Of a stretch of DNA of 64,000 bases, positions 1 through 11,717 are shown piece by piece (position 1 is the first letter of the stretch; each line of letters starts with the position of its first letter). Source of the DNA: Blastomyces gilchristii SLH14081 (lineage: Eukaryota > Ascomycota > Eurotiomycetes > Onygenales > Ajellomycetaceae); NCBI RefSeq assembly GCF_000003855.2, contig NW_003101672.1, positions 1,754,134 through 1,818,133 of the forward strand. Reading direction: 5' to 3'. The translations under genes and the position numbers were made by a program. Under the pieces are notes generated by a model, which ran no database searches, had not been told where the DNA came from, and saw nothing but the letters and a program-made list of their open reading frames with translations.

Positions 1-1
1 G

Positions 2-2536
2 AAAAGGGCCAGAGCCAAAAAGAAGGCCAGGAAAGCCCGAAAATCTCAGGATGATGAAACCGATGATGAAAGTGATGTTGAGGCTTTGGAAGAGCAGCTC
101 CGAGCTACGCAGCAAAAGCTAGCGGCCCTCCGTTTGAAGCAGAGTAAGAACTGCCCACAAATACTCCTTCGTGTAAGACAGGTTCCTGGTAGGGAGCCGC
201 CAACACTAACTCTTGCCTAGCTTCACAACGTAATCAACTCCAGAATAAGTCCAAAAAGCGAAAGCGTGCGTCGAAGGTTGCTTTCAAGCGTGTGGACGAA
301 CGTAAGGTCCCCCATATCCTCTGCCACCACTCCCAACAATGCTTGTTGATTACATGCTAACACATTATCAATAACAAAAATACAGTTTGGGATGACACCA
401 TACATAATTACAAGCTAACGGAAACTGTGGACGATCCTGACGCAAACGAGTGGGACCAGTATATTTTTACTGTCCGTCGCAAATTTGACTGGGAGAATAA
501 ATACACGGAAACTGTAGTAGATATCAAGAGCAAACCTCTGCGTGAGGCCCTGGCCCACGTCATGGACGGTGTAAAGGGTGTTTCGTTAGTGCAGGAGACC
601 CCTGTTGTTGACCCTAATATGCTGTTTTTGTACCTGGAAGAGTCTCGGGAGTACATCAAGGAGTTGAAGGCTCTCGCGAAATCGGAGAAGAAGAAGAGAG
701 CCAAGCGGCTAGCTGCGACAAAATGCGCTCACTTGAAGGTCTTGGTGAAATATCTTGACAACGACTACGCCGAAACGAAAAAAACACTGTATCCCCTCCT
801 CGAGTCGAACATGATTACCTTTGATCTTCTATGGGCCCTTTTCAAGCCGAACACCGTTGCCTACACTCCGACTTATTCCAATCCCGATGAGCCTCGTGCT
901 TTCAAAATCGAATACGCTTCCAAGGAAAGCTCTTTCATGAAGGGACAGTGGTATGATATTGAAGGCCGCTATCTCGAGTACGATGGAAAGTCATTCGGCA
1001 TGGGCACCATGTCTGTTGAGGTTGAGTCATTCAAGGGGTCCCGCAAGATTTCGACCCTTGCTTGCTATCCATTGAAATACCATCGAGACCCAGAAGGTTT
1101 GAAAGCGAAGCTCGTGGAACGTGGCAAAAAATTCGTGACACTCCAGGGTGTGAATTACCGTTTCCACAAGGGTATGGCTTTCTACAAGAAGAGGAGATCG
1201 ATAATCAAGGTTAATATCAACGGGCGGGTCATGGTTGATCCAGCTATTCACCGTCGAATTAATCCAAACTATCCTATCAGCACCGTGAAACCAAAAGACC
1301 CGGACTTGATCGACGAATCTGACTGTGAAAGCGGATCGGATGATTGTTGCTGTTGTGCCGGGTCTAGATCGGAATCAGATCACGAATCTAAGGACGATAG
1401 GCCCAAATTGAGACTCAAATTGGTCGAAGATGCATGCGGGAACCCATGTATCGTCGAGGTTGAGTGTGATGAGGACGGCGATGAAATTGTCAAAGAAGAC
1501 CTTGACAAGATTGCCGGTAAGGACCAGGCAGGTGGGAAATTTGAATTTTCCGACGAGGAACTCTTGATCGCAAGCCCTGTCGTTCTCGGGTTTGCTTTCA
1601 GCGAGAAACTCTGGTTGGAATTCACTGTTTCTGGCATCAAAGACATCGAGTGGAATTCGGGCGCTTTCGACTCCCTGGTCCTCCCCGACAATCAGAAATC
1701 GATTGTCAAAGCGCTCGTGGAATCCCACACCTTCCACGCCGCTGAAAATATCGACGATGTGATTCAGGGTAAGGGCAAGGGCCTTGTAGCAGTTCTCCAC
1801 GGCCCACCGGGTACAGGTAAAACTCTCACAGCAGAAGGCATCGCAGAACTCCTTATGCGCCCGCTCTACATGGTTAGCGCCGGCGAACTGGGCACGGATT
1901 CACGAACTCTGGAAGGGGAGCTGAACAAGATTCTGGACATCGCACATTCATGGGGTGCCGTACTACTCCTCGACGAGGCGGACGTATTCCTTGAAAAGCG
2001 CACCATCCACGACATCCACCGCAACGCGCTCGTCAGCATCTTCCTGCGCCTCCTCGAATACTTCCAGGGGATCTTATTCCTGACCACTAATCGTGTCGAG
2101 ACCTTTGATGATGCGTTCCAGTCACGGATTCACGTTGCGCTCCGATATGGCGACCTGACGCTCAAGGCCAAGCGGACTGTATGGAAGATGTTCCTCGATA
2201 GAGTTAGGGTTAAGGATGGGGTGACAGTTGTCCCGTTCACGGAGGCGGATTATGACTCTCTCGCTAGACATAACTTGAATGGTAGACAGGTAAAGTTTTC
2301 AATATTATTTCTTTTCATCCAAACTTTCAAATGTGTACATGTTATAGCTAACATCAACGATTCCGTCCGGCAAACAGATCAAAAATTCCGTCCGCACAGC
2401 TCAGGCGCTCGCCCTGAACGAAAATACCCCTCTCTCCATGGAACATATCTCCCGCGTCCTTGATGTAGCAGAAACGTTCGACCAGGACCTTAAAGGCGGA
2501 ACGGGCTACATCGATGCCATGCGAAGCTATACATAA
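2..2536 (+). CDS. AAA-family ATPase, 5' partial
   Basis: Fungal AAA+ ATPase whose N-terminus lies before the window. Exons: 2-143, 221-301, 386-2289 and 2378-2536; the frame closes over all three introns, giving 761 visible residues. The visible N-terminal part is highly basic and then acidic/coiled (runs of K/R, then EALEEQLRATQQ). A long middle region of the type found in fungal DUF7025 ATPases follows. The ATPase module has Walker A GPPGTGKT near visible residue 546, Walker B LLLDEADVF, a sensor-1 LFLTTNR and an arginine-finger-like FQSRIH. The last exon adds a helical lid (SMEHISRVLDVAETF). Reading through the last intron would give a different, low-complexity tail, so the spliced form is preferred. 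An acidic linker holds four consecutive cysteines (DDCCCCAGS). Substrate and location are not shown by the sequence; such proteins are commonly described as mitochondrial or Bcs1-like, which remains a guess here. Confidence 0.88.
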
Positions 2537-4078
2537 AATACCAATCAGCTTTCTTCTCGCGCATTCCTTGTCAATACCCGGCTTTTTCGCTCTAATCTCT
2601 CCGTTTGCTTCTCCGAATGAAATCATTGGTAATATTTTGTCTATTTCCGTATTTCCGTCTGCTACATCAGGTTTGTAACAACTAATTTTTGGCATATTTT
2701 CTTGCTTTCGTATCTTCTTTTTGCCTGAAGTTTAAATTTTTTTATTTCGAAACATTTCATGACTTCTTAAAATTTTGTGGCGAATGTGAAGATGGATAAA
2801 GTGTCCCTTTTTTTTTTTTTTTTTTTTTCACCCCAGTTTTTAATTTATGGTTTCGATCTTGGAAACATCTTGCTTTTTAACACTTCGTTTTTAATCCGAT
2901 CTTGGCCCCCTTTCTCCCTACTCACTCTCCGTCTGACCATACCATACCATACCCTATATCATGATTATGATATGATAATGACCCCTTAGTTGCCCTGTCT
3001 ACGTTTCCCGCTCCCCCGATGTTGATTCATAGATCGCGTAGCTGCCCCGTCTTGCTTCTGTTCCCAAAACTTGTTGTTTATTCCCTCGCCTCTTCCTCCA
3101 AGCCCTCTTCGGCTCCATCAAACACTCCGCTCCGCTCCGCTTCCCAGTAACAAAAGACAAAAACACCAAGGAAGATAAACGAGACAAAGAAAAGACAACA
3201 AGAGCGAAATAGAACCCATTTACTTTTTTTTCCTCCTAATATCGTCTGGGAAATGTCACCCGTAATAAAAACGTATATTTAAATATCTTTGCCATTATCT
3301 GTTTCTACAATATCTACTTTGATATCTCCTATGACGATTTGAATATAACACATATATGTCTTCGTTTTTCCCATCCCATCCATCCATCCATCCCTTCCTC
3401 ACCCCTATTTTTAGTTCTAATTTTCACGGCCACTGGGTCTCTCTTATCTAATTTTGAACAATGGCTCTTTTTTTCTGGATTTTTTTCTTTCTTTCCCATT
3501 TTTGCCCCCTTTCTTCCAACTACAACACCATCCAATTAATTACAACACATATCCATCTACCCATGATCTTCGATATTAAGCGAAGCACCTACAGCAGCAA
3601 GTAGAAAAGAAGACAGGACAAAGAGGGCCCGCATTATTTTCATAGGAATATGAATACATATATATACAGAGAAATATATTTTCAGACGATGCGTAAACGT
3701 CACACACACGCACACACACACAAAACCTGCCACATCCACCCTAAGGAACGGAACATATTCTCACTCGCTGAAGAAGTTCTAATCGCTAAAACACACCAGA
3801 TCTAAGGAAATAGAAAAGAACTGAGAAAGGAATGTTTTCCATTTAAATGGCCAGTAAAAAATAAAAAAGAAAGAAAGAAGAGAGAAATAATGTTTGAAAT
3901 TCATCAACCAGTTTTTCCTTCATTTTTTCTCTTCCTAATTGATTTGAATTTTTAAAAAGCCTTTTATTAAAATTGTTATTTTATTTTATCTTTTTAGAGG
4001 GTGGTGTACAGTTGGGGCAGAGGGGGCCGAGGTTTAGAAGCGTCTAATGTAGAAGGGGACGAGAGAGAGAGAGAGAGG

Positions 4079-4113
<35 letters not shown>

Positions 4114-4181
4114 AAGTGAGAAACTAGGGTGACAGGTATTAAAAAATAAAAGTAAAATAAAAAACATTCACATTCCATCGT
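2537..4181. other. Intergenic, convergent 3' regions
   Basis: Lies between the 3' ends of the AAA ATPase and malate dehydrogenase genes. It is AT-rich and pyrimidine-rich, with a 21-base T run at 2808-2828, a CCAT-type repeat near 3371-3393, a CA-rich stretch near 3702-3722 and a long GA run at 4061-4111. Short open frames here show no codon bias or recognisable domain. No gene seen. Confidence 0.7.
4061..4111. repeat. GA-rich microsatellite
   Basis: About 50 bases of near-perfect GA dinucleotide repeat interrupted once by GGGAGGGA, just beyond the 3' end of the malate dehydrogenase gene. Likely length-polymorphic. Confidence 0.9.
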
Positions 4182-5619
4182 TTATGGGTTGTTCTTAACG
4201 AACTCAACACCCTTGGCAATATTCTTCTTCAGATCAACCAGGCAGGCATCAACGAGCTTCTGCTCGTGCGCGGAGACCTTGCCGATGGGCAGGATCTCCT
4301 CGACACCATTAGGTCCGAGGCGGACGTTGGAGGCGAAGAAGTTGACGCCCTGGTCCTTGTAGAGCGGGCTCTCGACGAAGGTGGGCTCGACGACGTCTTT
4401 GACGCCTTGGGAGGCCTTGAGCAGGCTCTCGGCGAACCGGGCACCGGCCATGGCCATGGAGAGGGTGGCGGAGCCAGCGCCGTCCTTAGCCTTGACGACT
4501 TCGTCGCCACCGAATTGGATGCGGTTGACGAGGGCGTCGAGCTTCTCGCCGGAGATGTCGGGGTGGTTGGATTGGGAGATTAGAGGGACGATGGTGACGC
4601 CGGAGTGGCCACCGACGACGGTGACGTTCTCGTTGGCGGGGTCGGTGCCCTTGACTTGGGAGATGAAGCGGGACGCACGGACGACGTCAAGGGTGGTGAC
4701 GCCGAAAAGGCGCTTGGGGTTGTAGACGTTTCTGGCCTTGAAGACCTCCGCGACGATTGGGACGGTGGAGTTGACCTGGCGGAAAATTCGGGGTTAGAAC
4801 TACCAATCCCTCGCGGAAGGGGAATATTACCGCATGGTGGGTAAGGGAGATTAGATACGTACGGGGTTAGAGATGACGAGGATGTTGGCATTGGGAGAAG
4901 CTTCAGCAGCAGCCTTGGCCAAGTCACGGACGATGGAGGCGTTGGTGTTGAATAGATCTAACAAGGCCGAGGAGCGGTCAATATCAACATTTGTATCAGA
5001 AGGAAGTAGTGGTTCCTGTTGTCGTTGTGCTGAGGAAATATCATACCGTCACGGGTCATGCCAGGCTTGCGAGGAACACCAGCGGGGATGAGGACGATTT
5101 CAGCATCCTTCAGGGCCTCCCGAAGACCAGAGGGAGTAGGGTCATAGCCGGTAACGGTGCTGTTTGTGTTGATGTGGCTAAGATCCGCGGCAACACCTAG
5201 ACAGACGCAAACAAAAAAGTAAGACAAAAGCACATCAGCACGTGTTTCCATTCAATGTTTTGCCATGGATTGGGTTATGATCTTATGAAATCCCCAGCAT
5301 TGAATTTTCTCCTTTATAGAGCCAATTGGGTGGTGTTTGGTGTTCAGTCATACCTGGTCCTCCCCGGATATCGTACAGAGCAAGCTGGGTAACGCGAGGA
5401 TTAAGTTTCATCAACAGCGACAATGGCTGGCCAATGCCACCAGCAGCACCGAGGACAGTGACTTTAGAAGACTATTTTAACCAGAAAAACAGGTTGTTAG
5501 CATCGAGTTCTTTCCTGAGACTCCAGCGTGGATATAGTAGACAGGCGATTTACCTGTTGCGCAGAGACGGAGAAAGCTCGGCGCTGGGCAAAGCCAAAAG
5601 CTCTTCGTGCGGCAAACAT
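4182..5619 (-). CDS. mdh1: Malate dehydrogenase, mitochondrial
   Basis: NAD-dependent malate dehydrogenase of the TCA cycle, interconverting malate and oxaloacetate in the mitochondrial matrix. Five exons in gene order: 5619-5554, 5471-5354, 5196-5047, 4957-4863 and 4775-4182; they join in frame to 340 residues, the usual length of the family. The first exon encodes an arginine-rich presequence ([14 protein letters not shown]) that predicts mitochondrial import. The body starts with the Rossmann motif [11 protein letters not shown], then the substrate-loop arginines in [20 protein letters not shown], and the catalytic histidine in GGHSGVTI. The start at 5619 is preferred over an upstream in-frame ATG because the MFAARR peptide is a typical targeting sequence. 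The gene converges on the AAA ATPase gene. Confidence 0.95.
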
Positions 5620-7592
5620 TGTGGCTGTAGGGTAGGAAATATAGGATATTAAGAACGAAGAAGGCGATTGAGGCGGGGGTGGGTAGAAGCAGGAAGCAAG
5701 AAGCAAGAAGCGGTGGAGTTGGAGACGTGTGAAGTAAAGATGAAGCTGAAGCTGGCGTTGAAGATAAAAGAAAAATGTTGCAGAAAAGTTGCCGGGACTG
5801 CGGCTGCATCGGCAGGTGGATTAGGTAAGCAGCAACGTTTCCTCGGCCGGATTGGGAAAGAGTCAGGACACAGGAGCATTGCATCTATAGATATATATAT
5901 ATCTATACCTATATAGCTATCTATATCCAGCGTGTCAAAAGCTATATATTACCCTGTGAGTTCCCCACACTGTTCATGTGAGAGTCTCATAGTTATGTTT
6001 ATGTCTCTTACAACCACTGCTTCCAATACACGCATTCCCCAATCACTGGCCTTGTCAACCAACGACATCCTACACTCGATTCTAAAGAAAACGTTACCCT
6101 CTGGCACAGGGCACAGGTTCATTCGAACATCCTCTCAGCGAGGGGATCAAGCTAAATATTGAGCTCTACCTTGAAACCATGCTCACTCTCCCCTGCGTTC
6201 GGGGTATTATCCTGCGAAAGCTCTACACCTGGCCACGATGTCTAGGGTGATCTGCTTCTGATCCCAGGCAGGGCTTTTGATGAAAACCCGGCAGAAGCTA
6301 TTCACCCTTGTTCGTTGTGCATGCATGATAAAGCCCCTGTTCTGGTGTGCTTGGTTCGGAGCAGTAGAAATCCCCTACTAGGCCCTCGAGCTCTATCTAA
6401 TACATCGTGACGTCCTTTGTCTGTTCAAGAAGCTCGACGTGGTATATTTCTACAAAAAGGTATTTGCCAGGCAGAGATTCAAAACTATTAACTAGGCATA
6501 TGAACGCCTGCAAGTTTAGATTCGCTATACCGTTTCCCCGAAGAATATTGGCAGCTATTCTCTCTTATTTGAGTTCGTAATGAATTTCCGCCGAGACAAC
6601 ATCACTCAGATATATCCCCGAATCCAACTAAACCCAGCACAGGACAACAACACAAGGCACGAAAAGAAAATAAAAAAATATGCCTCAACAGCCATACGAA
6701 GTACTGCACGGAAAACCCAAGCCTTCTTTCCCCCCTTTTCGCAACACTCCGTAAAACAATCGTTCATCGGATGCGTCGATCTCCAGCACTCCATGTCATT
6801 GGCGGTATGGTAGTACTTGTATCCATGTTGGGAACTGTCCCTTTCCATTGCTGGGAGAGCCCTTGTAGCAGAAGTAGCAGGACGAGTCGGATGAGTCGGC
6901 GATGACGCTGGCGCTGAGAGTCAGGAGAGCCAGGGTTGTGGGATTGCGACGAGCATTGTTGGAGGTTTGGTGGATATTTCTTATTTTTATTGATTTAATT
7001 GAACTGGGTGATGGAGGGAAGCTTTTGAAGTGGGTTTTCTTGTTGTTTTCTTCTTTTTTTCTAGCGGTGTTGGCTGGGAATGGAGGCCCTGTTGCCGTCG
7101 TCATTTCAGGGGGTTTACTGGGTAAAAGTACTGTATAGGGGACTGGGGAACGCATCCTCCAGAATGGACCGCAAGGTGTATTCTGAGTTGCGCTCGTCCA
7201 AATCTCCCGGGATCGCCAGTGAAAATTCGAAAAGATACATGGTTAGGATAGAGGAGATATGGGGATTCATCTGGGTCCGTCTCCTTTGGGCGTACTAGCC
7301 ATTAGTATAGCAAGGGAAGTAGGCAAGGGCGGAAGCATCTGAGCAAAGACGCGAAATGCAAAAAGTGACTGATAACTACATGCGTTACATTACCCATGCC
7401 GAGTACCAAACTAAACCGCAAAAATAGGAAAAAATAGAAATAGAGAGCATCAGAAAATCACAACGTAGACAAAGCCTTCAAACCATCCACTGATACCCGA
7501 TCCATGGACGTATACATACACATACATACATACATACATACATATATGAATCTTAGAAAAATAAAAAGCAACAAACCAGCAAAAATCCCCCT
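5620..7592. other. Intergenic, malate dehydrogenase promoter side
   Basis: About 2 kb between the malate dehydrogenase start and the BOS1 3' end. It holds a TA/GATA-rich stretch (5885-5925) and a CATA repeat (about 7511-7545). One minus-strand open frame (7155-6796) ends in a segment with a hydrophobic stretch and two cysteines; it is treated under findings because nothing else supports it. No conserved gene recognised. Confidence 0.6.
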
Positions 7593-8600
7593 TCACGTCA
7601 AAAAATGCAGAACCGCCCAACAAAACAAGAAAAAAACAACAACCCCTCCCCAAAATATCCATTTATCCTGCTTCGCCCGCCGCTCAATCGTCCGTATCGT
7701 ATCCCCGCTTACCCCGAGCGTATTCCCAACGCTATATAACCGCCGCTGCGTCCCCTTGAGTATCTCCCGCTGCTGCCCGAGGTCACCCAGCACCGCCCGG
7801 CCCCTGTCGAGAAACTCGTCTAGCTGTATGTTGGTGTTGGAAAAGAAGGATTGTTCGCGTAGGACTTGGTCTTCGCGTGCGTAGTTTGTTGGGCCGCCGC
7901 CGAAGCCGCTGGTACTCGGCGAGGAGCGGTGGTGCGGGTAGTTTGGGTTGGAGAAGGGGGAGGATTGGGGGAGGTTGGATTGGGCGTAGGGGTTTTCGGG
8001 GGTAGCTGCGTGGTGGGGGCGGCGGCCGAGGAGTTCGTTGCGGTTTGATATGGATTGCTGTTTGTTGGTTGAGTTGGTTAGTTGAGTTGATAGGATGTAA
8101 GTGCGCAGTACTGTTTAATATTATATTGATGGATAGATGGGTGGATATATATCCACAGTTTAGTACGTACAGCATCCTCGCGCTCTTTCCTTAGCCGGTC
8201 GAACAATTGCCTGTAATCTGCCAGCTCGGTGCGGAAGTTCTTCAACCGTTCGAAGGCCAGTTCCTGCTTGGCCGGGATGAGTTCTTGTTTGGAGAGAGAG
8301 GAGTAGTCGTCGATTGTGCGGGAGAAAGACGTGAGGGAGGCGGATATTTGGCCTGATCCACAGGCAGTATATAGTCAGTACGTTGGATATTCATGGAGGG
8401 AGAGGTAAGGCTTTGTCCGAACCTTGCACGGCGGGGGATGTTGTTGTAGGAGCTTCGGCAAAGGCCTCCAGATCGCGGCGGAGCGCAGAGGACTGCTTTA
8501 GCGCCGCGTTGAATAACGAGTTCTGAAATATATTAAAAAAATATGAGTTTCTAAGAGTAAATAAATGAGGAAATTTGAGATACAACGGGATACTGACCAT
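7593..8600 (-). CDS. bos1: ER-to-Golgi v-SNARE Bos1
   Basis: Qb-SNARE that mediates fusion of COPII vesicles with the early Golgi. Exons in gene order: 8600-8598 (ATG only), 8522-8423, 8352-8171 and 8057-7593; total 249 residues. The N-terminal helical region starts NSLFNAALKQSS and continues through SFSRTIDDYSSL and LADYRQLFDRLRKE. A disordered segment (PHHAATPENPYAQS) follows. The SNARE helix spans DEFLDRGRAVLGDLGQQREIL to RTIERR, then comes a C-terminal membrane anchor (WIFWGGVVVFFLFCWAVLHF). The order matches Bos1/membrin. The start codon lies immediately before intron 1 (ATG then GTCAGT), so the first coding exon is three bases long. Reading on without splicing gives an unrelated peptide that does not join the SNARE frame. 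Confidence 0.92.
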
Positions 8601-9591
8601 GGTGCTTGAAATCGTAGATAGGGGACGATACTAGATAACTAGAAGCTCTGTGCGGTATATTTATGAGGTGTTGGCGGCAAAATCGGGAGGTGAATCCAAG
8701 GACAAATGAAGGTATGGGGTTTGCTAGAGTAGTCTCAATTGAGCTGATGGGTGTTCATGACAGTGGCCAAGATGGTATATGATAGAAGGGGCAATCTGCG
8801 TAAATGAGCCTGTCCATAGTCACAATGTGGTTTTTCTGATCTGCAAACTGTCCACTTGCATCATCGCCAAAACAATGGAATTAATATTCTGACCCTCTTC
8901 ACCGCTTTCATATCTTTATGTCGAACGGGGCAACTCCTGGCCTTGACTTTGGACATCTCGAGGAAAGATAACTCCAATGAACCTCTCGGTCTACAATTTG
9001 GGTTGACTTCCATGCCCCTATTATTTCCGTCTTCCTCTTTCTAAACTACCAGCGCTTCAGAAAATGCCTGGTCGATGAGATACAAGCTCTCAGAATTCCA
9101 ATAAAAAAATACAGCTACAATCAGATTTCCCCCTTTCAATATGTGATGGGACATAACGATAAATATATTAAACAAGTAACGGCCATAAATATACAAGTGT
9201 ATGTACATGTATACGCATGTGCATCCGAGGCCTTTTGTCTAAATATTCCCCCCCTTTTCTGGGACTGGGTAACCAATTGATACACATGCATTTTATCTGG
9301 AGCCAAAGTGAAAGCAATACATGCAGCAATGATAACAGGAAATCACCCAGATGGTACAACTCATTGTTTAGGAAAGGAAATGTTTGGAAGAAAGAATTAG
9401 AAGAAGGCAAACCACAATAACGAAGTCAGTGATCCAAATCCCCAAACCCTCCTTGCCTGTACTAACTCCAGTACATGAAAAGAAAGCAGAAAGAAGACGA
9501 AATAGAAGCGATCGGGCAAGATAGGAGATATTTGTGCATATGGGTAATACGTGCTTCAAGACGGCTGATATAGGCCAAAAAGCCGCGCATT
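8601..9591. other. Intergenic, BOS1 promoter
   Basis: About 1 kb upstream of BOS1 and downstream of the OM14-like gene. AT-rich with CATATA/TGTATACG-type low complexity near 9170-9225. Open frames here are short and on both strands. No gene, RNA or repeat family recognised. Confidence 0.6.
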
Positions 9592-10416
9592 TCACTTTGG
9601 TGGATACTTATTCTGCAAGAACCATCTACACAAACAACTCCAGTCAGCACGACTCAAAGACGGGGAAAAGAAAACTAAGAAATTGAAAGTCAAAAACATA
9701 AAAGACTCACTTGCTAACAAAATAATCCACAGCCCCAACCGCACCCACCGCACCAGACCAAACTCCCACAACGCGCCACGTCAACGAACCCTGAGCATGC
9801 TTCTGATATGCGCCAAACCCCAGCCCAGCACCCGCAACAGCGATCAACAACGCATTTCCCAAAACGACCGGATTCGACTTGTTACGGGCGAGACACGACT
9901 TGGCTGCGACTGCTTTGTTCTTCGTTGCTTTCGCTTTCCCCTTGGAGTGTCTTGCTGCGTGACGCTTGGCTTCTGTTTCGGCTTCTTCGCGCCGCTTTTT
10001 CTCCTCGTGCTCGCGCTCGATGCGCTCGGCTTGGGTGTTTGTCTTTACGCGCTGGGATTCGTAGGTGGGGGGAACGGAGGAGACATGCGGGGAGTCGACG
10101 TCGATTAGGGAGGTTGTTGCTGGCTCTGCTTCGGTGACTTCGACTTGACGGGGTTGGGGGGCGGCGCTGATTTTGCGGGTATTGGGTTAGTTGGATGTAT
10201 ATATTTTGTTTTTTTTTTTTGTGGTAGGTTGGTTCAGGTGGGTTCATATCGTGTGAGAAGTGTGTTTAAGTTAACTTACGCCTATCTAGTTGTTAGTATA
10301 TATATATCTATATATGTGCATGCATGAAGGAGTAGACCACTGTCGTTAGCAGATGAATGACGTACCTCTTCGGGAGATTGTCGAGCACCGTGCGAGACTG
10401 CTTTCGCGTAAGACAT
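9592..10416 (-). CDS. OM14-like mitochondrial outer-membrane protein
   Basis: Small membrane protein resembling fungal OM14, a mitochondrial outer-membrane protein. Exons in gene order: 10416-10366 (MSYAKAVSHGARQSPEE), a predicted 2-nt microexon at 10281-10280, 10166-9711 and 9625-9592; together they close in frame to 180 residues. Order seen: short N-terminus; conserved-looking segment ATTSLIDVDSPHVSSVPPTYES; a highly charged helix (AERIEREHEEKKRREEAE) and lysine/alanine-rich region; two hydrophobic segments (VVLGNALLIAVAGAGLGFGAY and VVGVWSGAVGAVGAVDYFV); and the C-terminus KWFLQNKYPPK. Without the 2-nt exon, the exon 1 frame runs into an arginine/serine-rich frame that stops early and lacks the membrane segments. 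The family call rests on recalled resemblance of both ends and on topology, so it is moderate. Membrane insertion is the stronger inference. Confidence 0.7.
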
Positions 10417-11717
10417 CTTCGAGGTTGTAGTATCCAGTTTGTCGTTTAAAAGTGATGAGCGTGATGAGGGAGGTACTGGATGCCTTCGAGATCGGGGAAT
10501 TTGTATAAATAGGCAGGGAGCTATTAGGTTTATTGTCAGCTGTCTGTGTGACTTGGAGGGAAAGATGAGCTATATAGCTGCTGATATAGGTATGTGGCTT
10601 AAGTCGGATGAGAGATGACAGCAGTCCTGTTTCGTACCTGGCAGATGGGATAGTAGGGATCAGGGGTAAACCTGGTGGGAGAGGAGAGGGTAGGATGTAC
10701 TTATTCAAAATGACGATGAATCCGGAATATGTCTCTGCCCATGTGACTTTGACTGACTTCGAACTTTGAGTGTGACTATGCTATGAGAGGGGATGGGGGG
10801 TCTTTGATAGGCATGAGGATGCTGAGGGGAGAAATTGATGAGCAAAGTAGGACCTACGTACCCAAGGTATATATCCTGCAGTCTTTGTAGCAGATGTACT
10901 TCCTCAGAGCTGCTATTTTGCATTTTGATGAATTATCTCTCGTTACGGCTTCCATGGAAAGGAGAGGAGTGTCATGACGTCATGGTCACGGGCTGTTAAA
11001 AACTGCGAAAAAATCACCACCCGGAAAAAATATTATGTCATGGGTTCAGTGGATACACAATTGCGGATACTGCCAGTTTGTAGCTGTATGGGCGATGACG
11101 AACGGACGGTAAATATATTTCCACAAGCACATGCGTCACAATCATGTACTGTACACACCTCAAATGAGAATGATGGGCTGTTGATTCACGCTATTGCAAA
11201 TATAACAGATATGCGAAATTAGTGGACGAGAGTAGGAGGGGTGGGAATTGAAGCTATTACTTTTATATTCGTAGAATGAAAAGTTTTGACAGGGTAGATA
11301 CGCGACTTGGATTTTCTAAAGAACTGAGTAACTTAGGTATTTGGGGGTAGAAGAATTCTTTTCGCTGCATACTGTAAATAGTGGCACAAAGGTAGATCGG
11401 GAGATAACTAGGGAGGTATGGTGGGGGAAAAAAGGGGAAGGTAGAGGAAAGAACTGAAAATAATGAAAGAACGCAAGGGGAAAGGATAGGTAGGGGAAAT
11501 ATGGTCAAGAATACATTTTTGGTACACGCTGGAATTCCAGATAAGAGGTATGGAGCGTTGTTTCGGTTGTTGTAAGAGAAAGGGGGAAGAGAAACAAGTT
11601 TTCTGTGCTGTGTCCACTCGTGACAGATCAGCTACCCACTTCAATCATTGAACTTGAGTCGCTAGCCAAATTTCTAAAAAATTAAAATAAAAAGAGGGGT
11701 AAGTGGGATTTATTTGT
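10417..11717. other. Intergenic, OM14-like gene promoter
   Basis: 1.3 kb between the OM14-like start and the LAT1 3' end. Contains an imperfect palindrome ATGACGTCAT at about 10974-10983, a CRE-like core (TGACGTCA). No open frame with recognisable protein features. Confidence 0.6.
10975..10982. promoter_or_regulatory. CRE-like palindrome TGACGTCA
   Basis: A perfect 8-base TGACGTCA, the consensus of ATF/CREB-type bZIP factors, about 560 bases upstream of the OM14-like start codon. Presence of the motif is seen; use as a binding site is inference. Confidence 0.35.

Noticed and set aside
4266..4927. Open frames antisense or frame-shifted within malate dehydrogenase
   Set aside because: They are shadows of a strongly biased coding exon; the malate dehydrogenase frame alone has the family motifs.
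9882..10247. 121-codon Arg/Ser-rich minus-strand frame
   Set aside because: It is the alternative frame of the OM14-like large exon; the other frame carries the charged helix, two membrane segments and a normal C-terminus.
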